DNA from: JADCRZ01 sp031399065
GTDB lineage: Bacteria; Bacteroidota; Bacteroidia; Chitinophagales; Chitinophagaceae
Length of the DNA: 64,000 bases
Assembly (NCBI GenBank): GCA_031399065.1
Contig: JANNOM010000075.1
Coordinates: 1-64,000 of the forward strand
Reading direction: 5' to 3'
Part shown: in pieces, positions 34,095 through 43,097 of the stretch
How the letters are laid out: each line of letters starts with the position of its first letter
Numbering within the stretch: the stretch's first letter is position 1
The notes under the pieces: generated by a model
The model's database searches: none
Told to the model about the DNA's origin: nothing
Seen by the model: only the letters and a program-made list of their open reading frames with translations
Program-made: the position numbers and the translations under genes

Positions 34095-35120
34095 ATGGCA
34101 AGAAGAAAACAGCTTTCGGTCATCAGCAACCTGCAGATTGTATTTTGGATATCTTTCGCATTTCTATCAATCTATTCATTTAGCCAGACAGCTCCGTTGG
34201 GCAGCAGTATGATAAGGGCCACTATTTTGTTATTGTTGAATGCCGTCTTGTTTTATAGTTGTTACCTTTACCTGGTACCTCATTTTTTTGAAAAAAAAAA
34301 GTACATACAATTTTATCTTTTATTATTTCTTTTAATAGCTGTTATCACTGCATTTCGAGTATATTTAAAAAACAATGTGTTCGATTTTATGCAGGTAAGT
34401 AGAGTCAATATTTCTGCCAACTTGCAGGTTGCCATCATTGTTATATCTGAATTGATTATAGCGTTGATCAGTTCATTAATGAAAGTGGCCAAAGACAAAT
34501 ATGAATACGAAAGAAAATACCAGGCAACACAAAACCAATTTTTAAAGAGCGAATTGAATTATCTTAAATCCCAGATTAGTCCCCATTTTTTACTAAACGC
34601 TCTCAATAACATTTATTCTTTTGCAATCACCAACTCAGCCCAAACACCAGGCGCTGTGCTAAAGCTTTCAGAAATACTAAAATATTTTTTGTATGAAAGC
34701 AATGGTGCAAAAATTCCGGTTAAAAGAGAAATGGAGACCATCCAATCTTATATCGGTTTATTTGCCTTAAAATTTCAGGATACGCCGAATATATCCTTCA
34801 ATGCGGTTATCAAAAACAGTGATAAAGAAATTGAGCCGTTGTTATTAATGAGCTTGGTAGAAAATGCCTTTAAACATTCCGGCATTGGTATAAGGGAAAA
34901 TTCATTTATTCGTATTACCATAGAAGAAACTGAAGATCAGCTTATTTTTAGCTGCATCAATTCCAATATGCAGCTAAATGAGACAATTGGCCAGTATGGA
35001 GGCATAGGTTTGCAAAATATTTCTAAGCGGCTGCTGTTAAACTACCCTGATAAACACTCGTTTGATGTGGTAAAAGATGACAATACTTTTTATGTAAAAC
35101 TCACAATTCCTTTTTTATGA
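34095..35120 (+). CDS. LytS/YehU-type sensor histidine kinase
   Basis: Membrane sensor kinase that pairs with the following LytTR regulator. Start MARRKQLSVISNLQ at the ATG; four hydrophobic segments occupy about residues 12-125. A helical linker leads to the His_kinase domain with LKSQISPHFLLNALNNIYSF (phospho-acceptor His about residue 165), and the ATPase part has LLLMSLVENAFKHSG and YGGIGLQNISKRLLLNY. The length of 341 residues is usual. It overlaps the regulator gene by four bases (ATGA), so both are translated together. The signal is unknown. Confidence 0.93.
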   Translation: MARRKQLSVISNLQIVFWISFAFLSIYSFSQTAPLGSSMIRATILLLLNAVLFYSCYLYLVPHFFEKKKYIQFYLLLFLLIAVITAFRVYLKNNVFDFMQVSRVNISANLQVAIIVISELIIALISSLMKVAKDKYEYERKYQATQNQFLKSELNYLKSQISPHFLLNALNNIYSFAITNSAQTPGAVLKLSEILKYFLYESNGAKIPVKREMETIQSYIGLFALKFQDTPNISFNAVIKNSDKEIEPLLLMSLVENAFKHSGIGIRENSFIRITIEETEDQLIFSCINSNMQLNETIGQYGGIGLQNISKRLLLNYPDKHSFDVVKDDNTFYVKLTIPFL

Positions 35121-35824
35121 AATTAAAAACGGTTATAGTCGATGATGAGTTTCCTGCCATTCAACTGATAAGGGAGTACTGCCGTAACGTGGCTACAATT
35201 GAAGTAGTATCAACCTTTACAAAAGCTTTGGAAGCCTTCGAATACCTTAAGGAAAATAGGACAGATATTTTACTGCTTGACGTTCAAATGCCTATGATGA
35301 GCGGAATTGATGTATTAAAAAGACTGCCCCAAAAACCAATGTGTATTTTTATAACCGCCAACCCGGAGTATGCGGTAAAAGCATATGAGCTGGATGTAAT
35401 CGATTACCTGGTTAAACCGGTTTCTTTTGAACGATTTAAGAAGTCGGTTGAAAAAGCAAGCGAATACTACCATTACAAAATAAATGATTCAAAGGCGATT
35501 GCAGATAAACGCTATCTGATGGTAAAGGCAGATTATAAAATTGCTAAGATTGATACCGCTGATATTAACTGGATTGAGGGTAGCGGCGAGTACGTAAAAA
35601 TAGTAACGACTGAAAAAACCATACTGGTACTCGATTCACTTACTAACTATATCGAAAATGTATTACCGGATGGGTTTATCAGGATACACAAATCATTCAT
35701 CGTTCCATTGGCTAAAATTGGTGCCTTCAATTCTACTTCTGTAACGCTCAAAAGTAAAATGGAGTTTACCATCGGAAGAATGTACAAAGAACAGGTAATG
35801 AATACGCTAAAAAAAGAACAATAG
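35117..35824 (+). CDS. LytTR family response regulator
   Basis: The receiver domain (about residues 1-120) has DDEFPA near the start, phospho-acceptor Asp in DILLLDVQMPMMSG (about residue 55) and the switch Lys in VIDYLVKPVSFERF. The LytTR DNA-binding domain (about 135-235) shows INWIEGSGEYVKIVT and GFIRIHKSFIVPLAKI. The length of 235 residues is standard. It is co-transcribed with the sensor kinase. The closest candidate targets are the divergent desaturase operon and the lipoprotein genes downstream, but no binding repeats were identified. Confidence 0.95.
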   Translation: MKLKTVIVDDEFPAIQLIREYCRNVATIEVVSTFTKALEAFEYLKENRTDILLLDVQMPMMSGIDVLKRLPQKPMCIFITANPEYAVKAYELDVIDYLVKPVSFERFKKSVEKASEYYHYKINDSKAIADKRYLMVKADYKIAKIDTADINWIEGSGEYVKIVTTEKTILVLDSLTNYIENVLPDGFIRIHKSFIVPLAKIGAFNSTSVTLKSKMEFTIGRMYKEQVMNTLKKEQ

Positions 35825-35869
35825 CAATACACTATATAAAAGACGACGTCTGACGCTTTTTAATAGGGA

Positions 35870-37012
35870 TTAATACCTGTTAAAAAATTCAATCGTTCTG
35901 TAATTTGCATCTTTAAATAGTTTATGTTGAGCGTAGCATACAAACAACTGGTCTTCTATATTTCCAATATAATCTGATGTTTGATATGTTGGCGGTATTG
36001 CAGCCAGCCAGGCATTGCTTACTCTAGGGTCAATATTTAAAAAACCTTTTGCATCAAGATAACCCGCAGCTTTTAGGCCATTATAAATTTCCGTAGATGC
36101 GGTTATACTAATATTTGGTGCAATGGTAAATCTTGTCGCATACAGAGGTGTAGGGCCATTTATAATAAAAGCTGAACCAATGCCTCTTGCCGCTAATTTG
36201 TCGTAATTGGCTTTTGCAGTAATGAGCCGGTTTGGATCCTCGGTTAAGTCTTTTGCAGCCATATTCCAGATAATAGGTGCTGTTGATTGATCAAACACCT
36301 GGTCAATACCACCAAGGCAATACAGTGCGCCTGCTTTATAATTCTTTAAGGCGGTTATGATACTGCAAAAGCCACTACCCTGGCTCATACCCACACCATA
36401 GAGTGGTTTGCCTGCTGCAGTAACACCACCGGTTTGCAGGCTGTTTAAAATAATATCAATGTTGGCAATGTCTACGCTTGTAGCAGTGACATCCCATCTT
36501 TTGTTTACCCTGTCTTTACTTTCGGTAATCACCAAAGCGTAGCCGTTATTTGCAGCATATTTGCAAAATTCCAGGTTTTCTAAATTAGTGGCTGTCCAGC
36601 CTGTTGCGCTGCCACCAGCACCATGAAAGGGTAAAATAATTCCACGGTAACTAGCAGGAATATGATAGTAAACCTGGCTGCCATTAATTATGGTATTCGT
36701 AAAAGTAATAGGTGTTATAGTTTTATAAGTAGCCGTAACCGTAATATTCGCAGTTGGCATTTTAAATATTGTTCTCCATTCATTAGGGTTTTGTAAAGAA
36801 CTGATATCACCTGTCCACTTATCAAATATTTGGTTGGCATTGCTGTTGTTGGAGAAAATGTAGCCTGTGTCTCCGGCATTGTAAATACCAGATCCAGTAC
36901 CGTTGCTAACGGTAAGCAAATAGGTTGCCGGTAAATCAGGTGTGGCTGTTTCCGTTTTTTTACAACTGATAAAAATAAAAACTAAGCACCATAAAATGTA
37001 AATGTGTCTCAT
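35870..37012 (-). CDS. lipoprotein with InlB-like repeat and alpha/beta hydrolase domain
   Basis: Lipoprotein leader MRHIYILWCLVFIFISC followed by Lys-Lys. An N-terminal repeat of the bacterial 'YNAGD...F..W.G' type spans about residues 30-95 (GIYNAGDTGYIFSNNSNANQ, ITVTATYK). The remaining part is an alpha/beta hydrolase of the PHB-depolymerase/esterase kind: IILPFHGAGGSATGW, VGMSQGSGFCSIITA (nucleophile Ser in Gly-x-Ser-x-Gly about residue 203) and a later Asp/His region. Length 380 residues. Probably an anchored esterase; substrate unknown. It follows the beta-propeller-like lipoprotein gene (37128) on the same strand by 115 bases. Confidence 0.8.
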   Translation of the reverse strand: MRHIYILWCLVFIFISCKKTETATPDLPATYLLTVSNGTGSGIYNAGDTGYIFSNNSNANQIFDKWTGDISSLQNPNEWRTIFKMPTANITVTATYKTITPITFTNTIINGSQVYYHIPASYRGIILPFHGAGGSATGWTATNLENLEFCKYAANNGYALVITESKDRVNKRWDVTATSVDIANIDIILNSLQTGGVTAAGKPLYGVGMSQGSGFCSIITALKNYKAGALYCLGGIDQVFDQSTAPIIWNMAAKDLTEDPNRLITAKANYDKLAARGIGSAFIINGPTPLYATRFTIAPNISITASTEIYNGLKAAGYLDAKGFLNIDPRVSNAWLAAIPPTYQTSDYIGNIEDQLFVCYAQHKLFKDANYRTIEFFNRY

Positions 37013-37127
37013 AGAGTAAATTGATTTTAGTTAAAATTGTAATCTAATAGCCTTTGAATATTGGCAATTTGGAATTCTTACCGGCCTTTCGTAATCTAAT
37101 TTCCCTTCATTGATTATACATATTGTA

Positions 37128-38483
37128 TCAAAACTTTCCACGATAAATCCAGGCGGCCTTAGAAAAGGCAATGCCGTTACAATCAAACCCACCGGCGTAC
37201 ATCGCTTTTCCGTTATCCTCATTAAAGGGGGATATGCAAAATGTTCTGGCAGCAACTAATGTGTCTTTTACCGATTTAGCGTTATTGACGATATATTTTA
37301 AAGTATAAGATATATTCATACCATTTTGATGACGTTCAAAATACATTCCATTTGTAGACCACCTGTCAATATTTGATAGAGCGTTGCTTGTAATTGCAGC
37401 AGGGTCGTAGCGCATTTCGAAGCCAATTATTCTTATATCATCCAATGAATTATTGGGATTAAATATAGAAATATTATCATTGTATGCGGCCAGCACATAT
37501 TTTATTGGCAGACCCAACAGGCTTGAAAGACCAGCAGTAAGATTATATTCCGTTGTTTGCTGATAGCCATTTCTGGGATCAACTCTTATGGCATTGCTGT
37601 TCCAATAAAACCAAAGCACCTGTCCATTACCGCCAGGATCAGGTACAGCAGACAGGCCCCTTAGGTCTTCACTTTCACCTGCGCCGCTCAATGTTTTTAC
37701 CAGGGTCCAGGTGCCGGTGCCATCACTTCTTTTATAAATGTGACCGATTCCACCATCGCTTGTTGCACAATAAATAATATTATTGCAAACGGTAAAGCCC
37801 ATTACCCGCTCATTTAAAGGTGCAATAAATTCTGGCGTAGTATTCCATTGAATTTTACCAGGTAACTGCTTATTGTAAGTGCCGCTAAAGATCCCATAAT
37901 TCATCAAACCCGCAAATAGAAAAGTTTTATTATTTATCGCATCTTTATGCAAACCTATAGCACGGCAATTGATGTCGTTTCCAACGTTTGCAATTGTGGC
38001 ACTAATCCAGGTATTGTTTACGTCGTTTCTCACATACTGTATCACATTCCCGGCATTATTGTTGGGTATCGAAATTAGTAAAGTATCGGGACTTACCGAA
38101 TCGCCTAAATAATTTGTGTTGAAAATAAAAGATTTCATTACGCCCACCCTTAAATTCTCTACAGAAAGTTCCTTATCCACCTGCCACTTTGCAGATGAGT
38201 TATCCAGTCGTAAAATTTCTGCAGATCGAAGATTTAAGTCAGGTTCCGTCCAATAACTATTGCCGGCATATAACTTTCCCTTATGCGCTACAATTTGCAT
38301 AATCTCATTACCTCCGGCGTACAATCCGGCATTGTCAATACTGCCGGGGGTATAGTTGCTTACCCAAGCGTCAGTTGAGGGTTCCGGATCGGGACTTGGA
38401 TTAACTGACGTATCGGATTTTTCGCAGGAAAAAATGCATAACGTAAATGCAAGTAATAGGATATTTTTCTTAATGATAATCAT
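37128..38483 (-). CDS. beta-propeller-like lipoprotein of unknown function
   Basis: Lipoprotein leader IIIKKNILLLAFTLCIFSC followed by Glu-Lys. The 430-residue mature part shows repeated blades with Gly-Lys-Leu-Tyr/Ala-Gly patterns (AHKGKLYAGNSYW, DAINNKTFLFAGLMNYGIF, CNNIIYCATSDGGIGHIYK, GKAMYAGGFDC), as in six- or seven-bladed propellers of Bacteroidota surface proteins. No catalytic motif is seen. The neighbouring anchored esterase suggests a surface polymer-handling pair, which is inference only. Confidence 0.75.
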   Translation of the reverse strand: MIIIKKNILLLAFTLCIFSCEKSDTSVNPSPDPEPSTDAWVSNYTPGSIDNAGLYAGGNEIMQIVAHKGKLYAGNSYWTEPDLNLRSAEILRLDNSSAKWQVDKELSVENLRVGVMKSFIFNTNYLGDSVSPDTLLISIPNNNAGNVIQYVRNDVNNTWISATIANVGNDINCRAIGLHKDAINNKTFLFAGLMNYGIFSGTYNKQLPGKIQWNTTPEFIAPLNERVMGFTVCNNIIYCATSDGGIGHIYKRSDGTGTWTLVKTLSGAGESEDLRGLSAVPDPGGNGQVLWFYWNSNAIRVDPRNGYQQTTEYNLTAGLSSLLGLPIKYVLAAYNDNISIFNPNNSLDDIRIIGFEMRYDPAAITSNALSNIDRWSTNGMYFERHQNGMNISYTLKYIVNNAKSVKDTLVAARTFCISPFNEDNGKAMYAGGFDCNGIAFSKAAWIYRGKF

Positions 38484-38604
38484 AAAATTTGACGTTTTAA
38501 TAGGGTTGATATTTTTAATTAATTTTCAGAAACGGACGCTTTGTTCTTCCATCTAATCTCTTTGATAAAATAAGTACGACACTTATTTTAATGTTAAGTT
38601 TGAT

Positions 38605-39249
38605 TTAAAACTTGAACGCCAATCCGCCGTTCAAAATATATTTTCCGTAACCCGCTTCTAAAAATAAACCGGCATTTTCACTTAGTGTAAACTTTGCTCC
38701 TAAACCAACCTGGTAAGCAAAATCTGCCGGTATGGTGGATGGGTTTATCTTATTACCGTCAACATCACTATAATTTTGCTCCCAGGCATTTACACCAATG
38801 GCTGTTCTGATATACGGCGATACCTTTTTGCCAACCGGCATGTACCTAACAAAGTTCAACATAAAACTCCAGTTGCTTAAAGAACCCGAAAGAGCAGGAG
38901 CATTGCTATAATCGTAATAAGGTATAGATACCGTGCCGTGTGTTACCAGCAAACCAACACTGGACTTTCGGCTAAACTGGTAATCTATGGAGCCGGTAAA
39001 TGGTCCGGTTTGCGTTGCAGTTCCTTTATATAAATTATAGTATTCCGGAAATTCATTTTTGTCCAGGTTGGGAAAACCATATCCCAAAGAAATGTTTAAG
39101 GTGGGTTGAAATTTAGGAAGATTTCGTTTTAGTCTTTGTAATTTGTTTTGTTGCCCTTGCCGGCCAACTCGCCTGTTAAACATCTGGGCATCGGATGTTG
39201 CATACATTGTAACGGTTACAATCAATAAAAGCAATTGCTTTGTAAACAT
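38605..39249 (-). CDS. outer-membrane beta-barrel protein
   Basis: The start at 39249 gives the signal peptide MFTKQLLLLIVTVTMYATSDAQ. After a basic stretch (QNKLQRLKRNLPKF) eight or so amphipathic strands follow (LNISLGYGFPNLD, GPFTGSIDYQFSRKSSVGLLV, VSPYIRTAIGVNAWEQNY, FAYQVGLGAKFTLSENAGLFLEAGYGKYILNGGLAFKF), ending in the terminal Phe usual for outer-membrane barrels. The length of 214 residues fits a small porin-like barrel of the outer-membrane-protein beta-barrel domain family. The frame is open well upstream because a lipoprotein remnant lies in the same register. Confidence 0.8.
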   Translation of the reverse strand: MFTKQLLLLIVTVTMYATSDAQMFNRRVGRQGQQNKLQRLKRNLPKFQPTLNISLGYGFPNLDKNEFPEYYNLYKGTATQTGPFTGSIDYQFSRKSSVGLLVTHGTVSIPYYDYSNAPALSGSLSNWSFMLNFVRYMPVGKKVSPYIRTAIGVNAWEQNYSDVDGNKINPSTIPADFAYQVGLGAKFTLSENAGLFLEAGYGKYILNGGLAFKF

Positions 39250-39549
39250 AAAATATAATTTTTCCTTTGATCTAAAAATGAATGACAGGTTTAACGGCCT
39301 GCTGATTATAAATAGATATTCTTTAATTTGACAAAACAGTAATTTCGAGCCATCATTATCATGGTTATTCATTGGAAGTATTTTCCTTCCTAAAATTACT
39401 TTATGGTGCGATAACAGTACCACAACTCCATCCTTCTTAATATCGATAATTACCACAGGTGGTATAATAGGTTCAGTGGGAGTTGAATCCTCATTTTTTT
39501 CGCAGGAAAACAGATAGATTGTGAAAAGTAAGATTTATATATTTTTCAT
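39250..39549 (-). pseudogene. lipoprotein leader interrupted by a stop at codon 5
   Basis: An ATG at 39549 lies 17 bases after the stop of the T9SS cargo gene. It reads Met-Lys-Asn-Ile, then TAA, then in the same frame a perfect lipoprotein leader ILLFTIYLFSC followed by Glu-Lys-Asn-Glu-Asp and a Pro/Ile-rich stretch, continuing open into the beta-barrel gene. The leader without its first codons lacks a start, so a nonsense mutation at codon 5 is the simplest reading. A GTG further in (39456) could start a cytoplasmic fragment, but this would remove the leader and looks unlikely. Confidence 0.5.
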
Positions 39550-39565
39550 TTTTAGTATTATTTGA

Positions 39566-41857
39566 TTATTGTTTGATAAGCTTAGTAGTGTTAGCGTTGA
39601 TCTTTAAAAAATAGATACCCTTTTTCAGGTGTGAGAAATCCTGTTGCGAAATGTTTTTTCCTGTATAAATCGTTTGCCCGATGGAATTGGTTAGTACAAA
39701 AATTTCAGTACCGGCGGCATTTGCCACTTTTAATTTATCAGAAAAAGGATTTGGATAAACTGAAAAACCGGAAGGATTACAGTTGCTGTTTACAGAAATG
39801 ATATGGCTATATTTAATACTGTTATCCTTATCAATCATTTTTAACCGGTAAAAGCAATTGCCAATTAAAGTATTGTGATTAAAAGTATAATCACTATTGT
39901 TTCCTTTCGCATTAATGGTGGCGATGGATTCAAAATTATTTCCATTGCTGCTGTATGTCAATTCATAATTTTTAAAATTTATTTCTTCACTGCTTTTCCA
40001 TGTTATAAGATTATTGCAGTTGTAGGAAACAGCAGAAAAGCTAACAAGGGTTACGGGCAATACCAACTCATTTAAAAACCTGTCGAGGCTGGTGGTGATG
40101 TAGGGCCTACCAGGCTCATATACATGATCTCTCAAAACATACACATCGTTTCCTTTAAAAGTGATGGCTCTTGCGAAGAGGCGTTCTATAGTTTGGTCAA
40201 ACTGGTAAAGCTTGTTCAGGTTTCCATTAAAGTCATATAAGGCAATTACCATGTCATCAGATGCTGGTGTGCTTAAACTATTATTTGTTGCTCCTAAAAA
40301 ACTCCCAAACGTATAAAAAATAGTTCCCACTCCGGTAGGCGATAGTGCAATGGATTCTCCCGACTGTCCTTCTAGGGGCCCTAATTGATTTACCCATACC
40401 AAAGCATGTGTTGTTTTATTTATCCGGGCTGTATAAACCTGCGGCCTGTCTGGGTCTCCGGTTGTATTGCTAGCAAGTATTTGCCCGGTAGTTTGGCCTG
40501 TTATAAAGTAGTCGCCACTTACCGGGTCTACTACAAAATCGAAAGCCAGGTCATTTTCATTGGAACCATATTGCGTGGTTTTTATTCTTATCCCGGTTGA
40601 GGCCATTTCTGAAATAAAAAGATCGTAAGATCCCTGAGGCGTTCCTGTATCCCCTACATGGCCTTCTGTATCGCCAAATAGTAAAATGTTTCCGTTAGGT
40701 AATGTTCTGCTGGCAAAAATACGGTCGTTTTGGTCGGAGCCAAACTGGTAGCTGTTTATAATAGATCCGGTTGCTGAAATACGAACAGCAAATGCATCTA
40801 ATACGCCATTGTCACCCGCATTTGTATATCCCGGAAAGGTACCTTCTGTAAACCCAGTAGCCATCAAAGAGCCATCATTTAAAAAGGAAATCCCATATCC
40901 ATAATCCCTTCCATCATTGGTAGCGAAAGCACTTCTTGTTTGAAAAATACCATCGCTGTTAAGCTTTACCACATATACACTGTCCTCATTTTTCAACGCA
41001 CCGCCGCAACTACCAACGCCTGCAATTCCATAAACCGGGTCTGCACTGATAGTTCTTATATATTCGTTTTCATTACTCATCCAGGTCCATGATACGATAT
41101 CGTTTTCATAAGCAGTGATGATTGATTTATTGAGTACAAAATCGTAGATGCAGGTAATTATTTTGTTACCGTTGGTAAGTATATATTCTCCACCGGTATA
41201 ATTGGATTTGCGGTCTATTTGAAAATCTAGATTTCTGACTGTGCAGCTTGCAAGCGTTAAGCCAAATGTAGTATTCACGGCTGGTGCAACAACGGTTGGA
41301 CTTACACCTTCTACTACTAAATCGCCACCGGAAGGACTGTTTACCAGCAGGTAAAACAGCCCTCTTGTAGGAGAACGAAAATCGATAGAATCTCCCTCGG
41401 CAATCAGCCGGCCCTGTGAGGACAACAACCTTAATTGCGGATTGGCCCCGATAAAATTGATGGGTTTAATTCTTACCCGCTGGCCACGCAATAACTGGTT
41501 GATGCGATACTGCCTTACTCCGTTACTCAAGGGTATGTTCCCCTCTGTTAAGTTAGCTCCCGACTGAACAAGGGGTATCGTTTTAGCAATAGTGGCATTG
41601 TTAGATAAAGTGGCTGTGAGTGTAACCGGCGCAAAGGCTACATCATAAAAAACAAGTGCACTGCTGTCAGACCCAACTATTGATGCACCCGCACCTGTTA
41701 TCGTCCATCTGACTGTAAGGTTAGTTGGTATTTCTACCCGGGAATAATTTTCTGTAGATAGTGGCAGTAATACCTCTGGTCCGTTATATACAACGGGTTG
41801 TGCTTTTGCTGTTGAAGTAATGGCAGATAAAAAAAGAAGTATAGTTAGCTTGTTCAT
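39566..41857 (-). CDS. T9SS type A sorting domain-containing protein
   Basis: Secreted cargo of the type IX secretion system. The N-terminus MNKLTILLFLSAITSTAKAQ is a signal peptide. The middle has propeller-like repeats with Gly-Asp-x-x-Leu-Phe-x-Gly/Ser-Glu patterns (NGNILLFGDTEGHVGD, SGDYFITGQTTGQ) as in 'SBBP'-type beta-propeller proteins. The C-terminal sorting domain starts at about residue 690 with FSVYPNPFSDKLKV and ends with DFSHLKKGIYFLKI and a Lys-rich tail, the type A signature. 763 residues. It should be delivered to the surface; ligand unknown. It heads a minus-strand run followed by the broken lipoprotein leader and the outer-membrane barrel. Confidence 0.88.
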   Translation of the reverse strand: MNKLTILLFLSAITSTAKAQPVVYNGPEVLLPLSTENYSRVEIPTNLTVRWTITGAGASIVGSDSSALVFYDVAFAPVTLTATLSNNATIAKTIPLVQSGANLTEGNIPLSNGVRQYRINQLLRGQRVRIKPINFIGANPQLRLLSSQGRLIAEGDSIDFRSPTRGLFYLLVNSPSGGDLVVEGVSPTVVAPAVNTTFGLTLASCTVRNLDFQIDRKSNYTGGEYILTNGNKIITCIYDFVLNKSIITAYENDIVSWTWMSNENEYIRTISADPVYGIAGVGSCGGALKNEDSVYVVKLNSDGIFQTRSAFATNDGRDYGYGISFLNDGSLMATGFTEGTFPGYTNAGDNGVLDAFAVRISATGSIINSYQFGSDQNDRIFASRTLPNGNILLFGDTEGHVGDTGTPQGSYDLFISEMASTGIRIKTTQYGSNENDLAFDFVVDPVSGDYFITGQTTGQILASNTTGDPDRPQVYTARINKTTHALVWVNQLGPLEGQSGESIALSPTGVGTIFYTFGSFLGATNNSLSTPASDDMVIALYDFNGNLNKLYQFDQTIERLFARAITFKGNDVYVLRDHVYEPGRPYITTSLDRFLNELVLPVTLVSFSAVSYNCNNLITWKSSEEINFKNYELTYSSNGNNFESIATINAKGNNSDYTFNHNTLIGNCFYRLKMIDKDNSIKYSHIISVNSNCNPSGFSVYPNPFSDKLKVANAAGTEIFVLTNSIGQTIYTGKNISQQDFSHLKKGIYFLKINANTTKLIKQ

Positions 41858-41968
41858 TTTTTTTTTTAAAAGGGTTAGTTAAAAAAGAATATTTTATTTA
41901 AGGAATTAATAGGGGCGTTTCACATCTATACAAATCAAATACAGAGATAGTACCAACGCTTTTGCCTA

Positions 41969-42670
41969 TTAATAAATCGATAATTTTTCATTGCCGATTA
42001 TATATTCGGGTTCAACAGCCACGCCATTGTAGGTGCTTTTTTTATTGGGTAGTATCTCCCAAAGTTCCCTTCAACCATACTTCTCCTTTGTTGGTGCCGG
42101 GTAGGTTAGTACCATTATTTCCATAGCTGTTTGCGGTTGCCGATTCCAGAATTTGATGTCCCAATAAGGTTTTTTTAAGTCTAGCCTTAAAGGGTCTGCA
42201 GGCGCTTCCGAATCGGGCATCCAACGGGGAAAGGTTAATTCGTTAGCCGAGCCTCCCGTATTGTGTAATTCTGAATCAATAAATTTTACATCAGTTGGGT
42301 TGTCTGAGCGAAAGGTAAACAGGCTGTTTTTTCCCGACCCCGGATCAAGCGCGATATAAGTAATCCAGCAATAGAATTTTGTGCTATCGCTCAACACATT
42401 TAATAGTGCCTTGATTTGTGGATTGATTATACCCAAATTAAAAGTCCGGAGATTATTGGTTCCGTTTCGCCTGGAAAATTTCATTTGCTTGTGCTTTTTC
42501 ATATAGATAAAAAACCTGCCCTGAGCACCATGGCTCCAGTAAGGCCAGCCTTGCCCCTATATTGTATCAACCACGAGTTTGGTGTTTAGATCGGGCATTC
42601 CTGTAACCAGGTTCATATCGGTATACCAGATCTTTACGGTTTGGGTAGACGCAGTTGCATCATATTGCAT
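41969..42670 (-). pseudogene. pseudogene with two internal stop codons, unknown family
   Basis: One minus-strand frame runs from an ATG at 42670 to a TAA at 41969 (234 codons) with only two internal stops, TAG at 42557-42559 and TGA at 42071-42073. The flanking sequences read through naturally: LNTKLVVDTI-stop-GQGWPYWSHGAQGRF, and YPAPTKEKYG-stop-RELWEILPNKKS, ending in VAVEPEYIIGNEKLSIY. Between the stops is a 143-codon open part with RWMPDSEAPADPLRLDL and PYWDIKFWN. The family is not recognised. Both stops differ from TGG by one base, so decay from Trp codons is likely. An intact gene for the central part alone is possible but less convincing. Confidence 0.6.
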
Positions 42671-42903
42671 GGTTTTTAGATTAGACCTTGTTTATGCAAA
42701 AGGTTTAAGATTGTCAATATTATCTTTAAAATTGTGTAAATAAGATCCAAACATTTGATGCGGATAATAAATTTTATAGGGTTTTTAGGAACATAAAATT
42801 TTATGATGATGATAAACATCGTCCGGCTTTATACAGCCGTACTGCTACTTATTTATAAAACTGTTGTAAATCTTAATTTTAGCAGCACATATTACAAAAT
42901 AAA

Positions 42904-43008
42904 GTGAACTGTTATTATATCATCATAGGCGCAGCCGCCTTTCAGGGGTTACTCTTGTCCATTGCCATCCAACAAGTCTGGCATAAAAAAAATCATTGGG
43001 CTGGCTAA
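42904..43008 (+). pseudogene. start of a membrane-anchored AraC-type regulator
   Basis: A GTG-started 34-codon frame reads a hydrophobic segment IIIGAAAFQGLLLSIAI followed by KKNHWAG and TAA. Bacteroidota membrane-anchored AraC regulators commonly start with a helix of the type Ile-Gly-x-x-x-Phe-Gln-Gly-Leu-x-Leu-x-x-x-Ile, then a basic patch and Ala-Asn-Arg-Tyr-Leu. The match stops at Ala-Gly, where Ala-Asn-Arg would follow. No further helices are found in any frame before the next gene. I infer a truncated remnant. Confidence 0.45.
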
Positions 43009-43097
43009 AAACTGTAATGTGATTTGAAGGTTGAGCAGCTTAACCGGTTGTTCGACCTTTTATTTATTTCAACAAAATAAACCATATCCATTTTTCC

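Noticed and set aside
42042..42224. 60-codon minus-strand frame overlapping the pseudogene
   Set aside because: It is a shadow of the 234-codon pseudogene frame, which reads better as protein.
29808..42559. Stop codons read as Trp (genetic-code change or recoding)
   Set aside because: Three internal stops lie where Trp codons are likely, but core genes use TAA, TAG and TGA as normal stops and TGG for Trp; decay explains them better.
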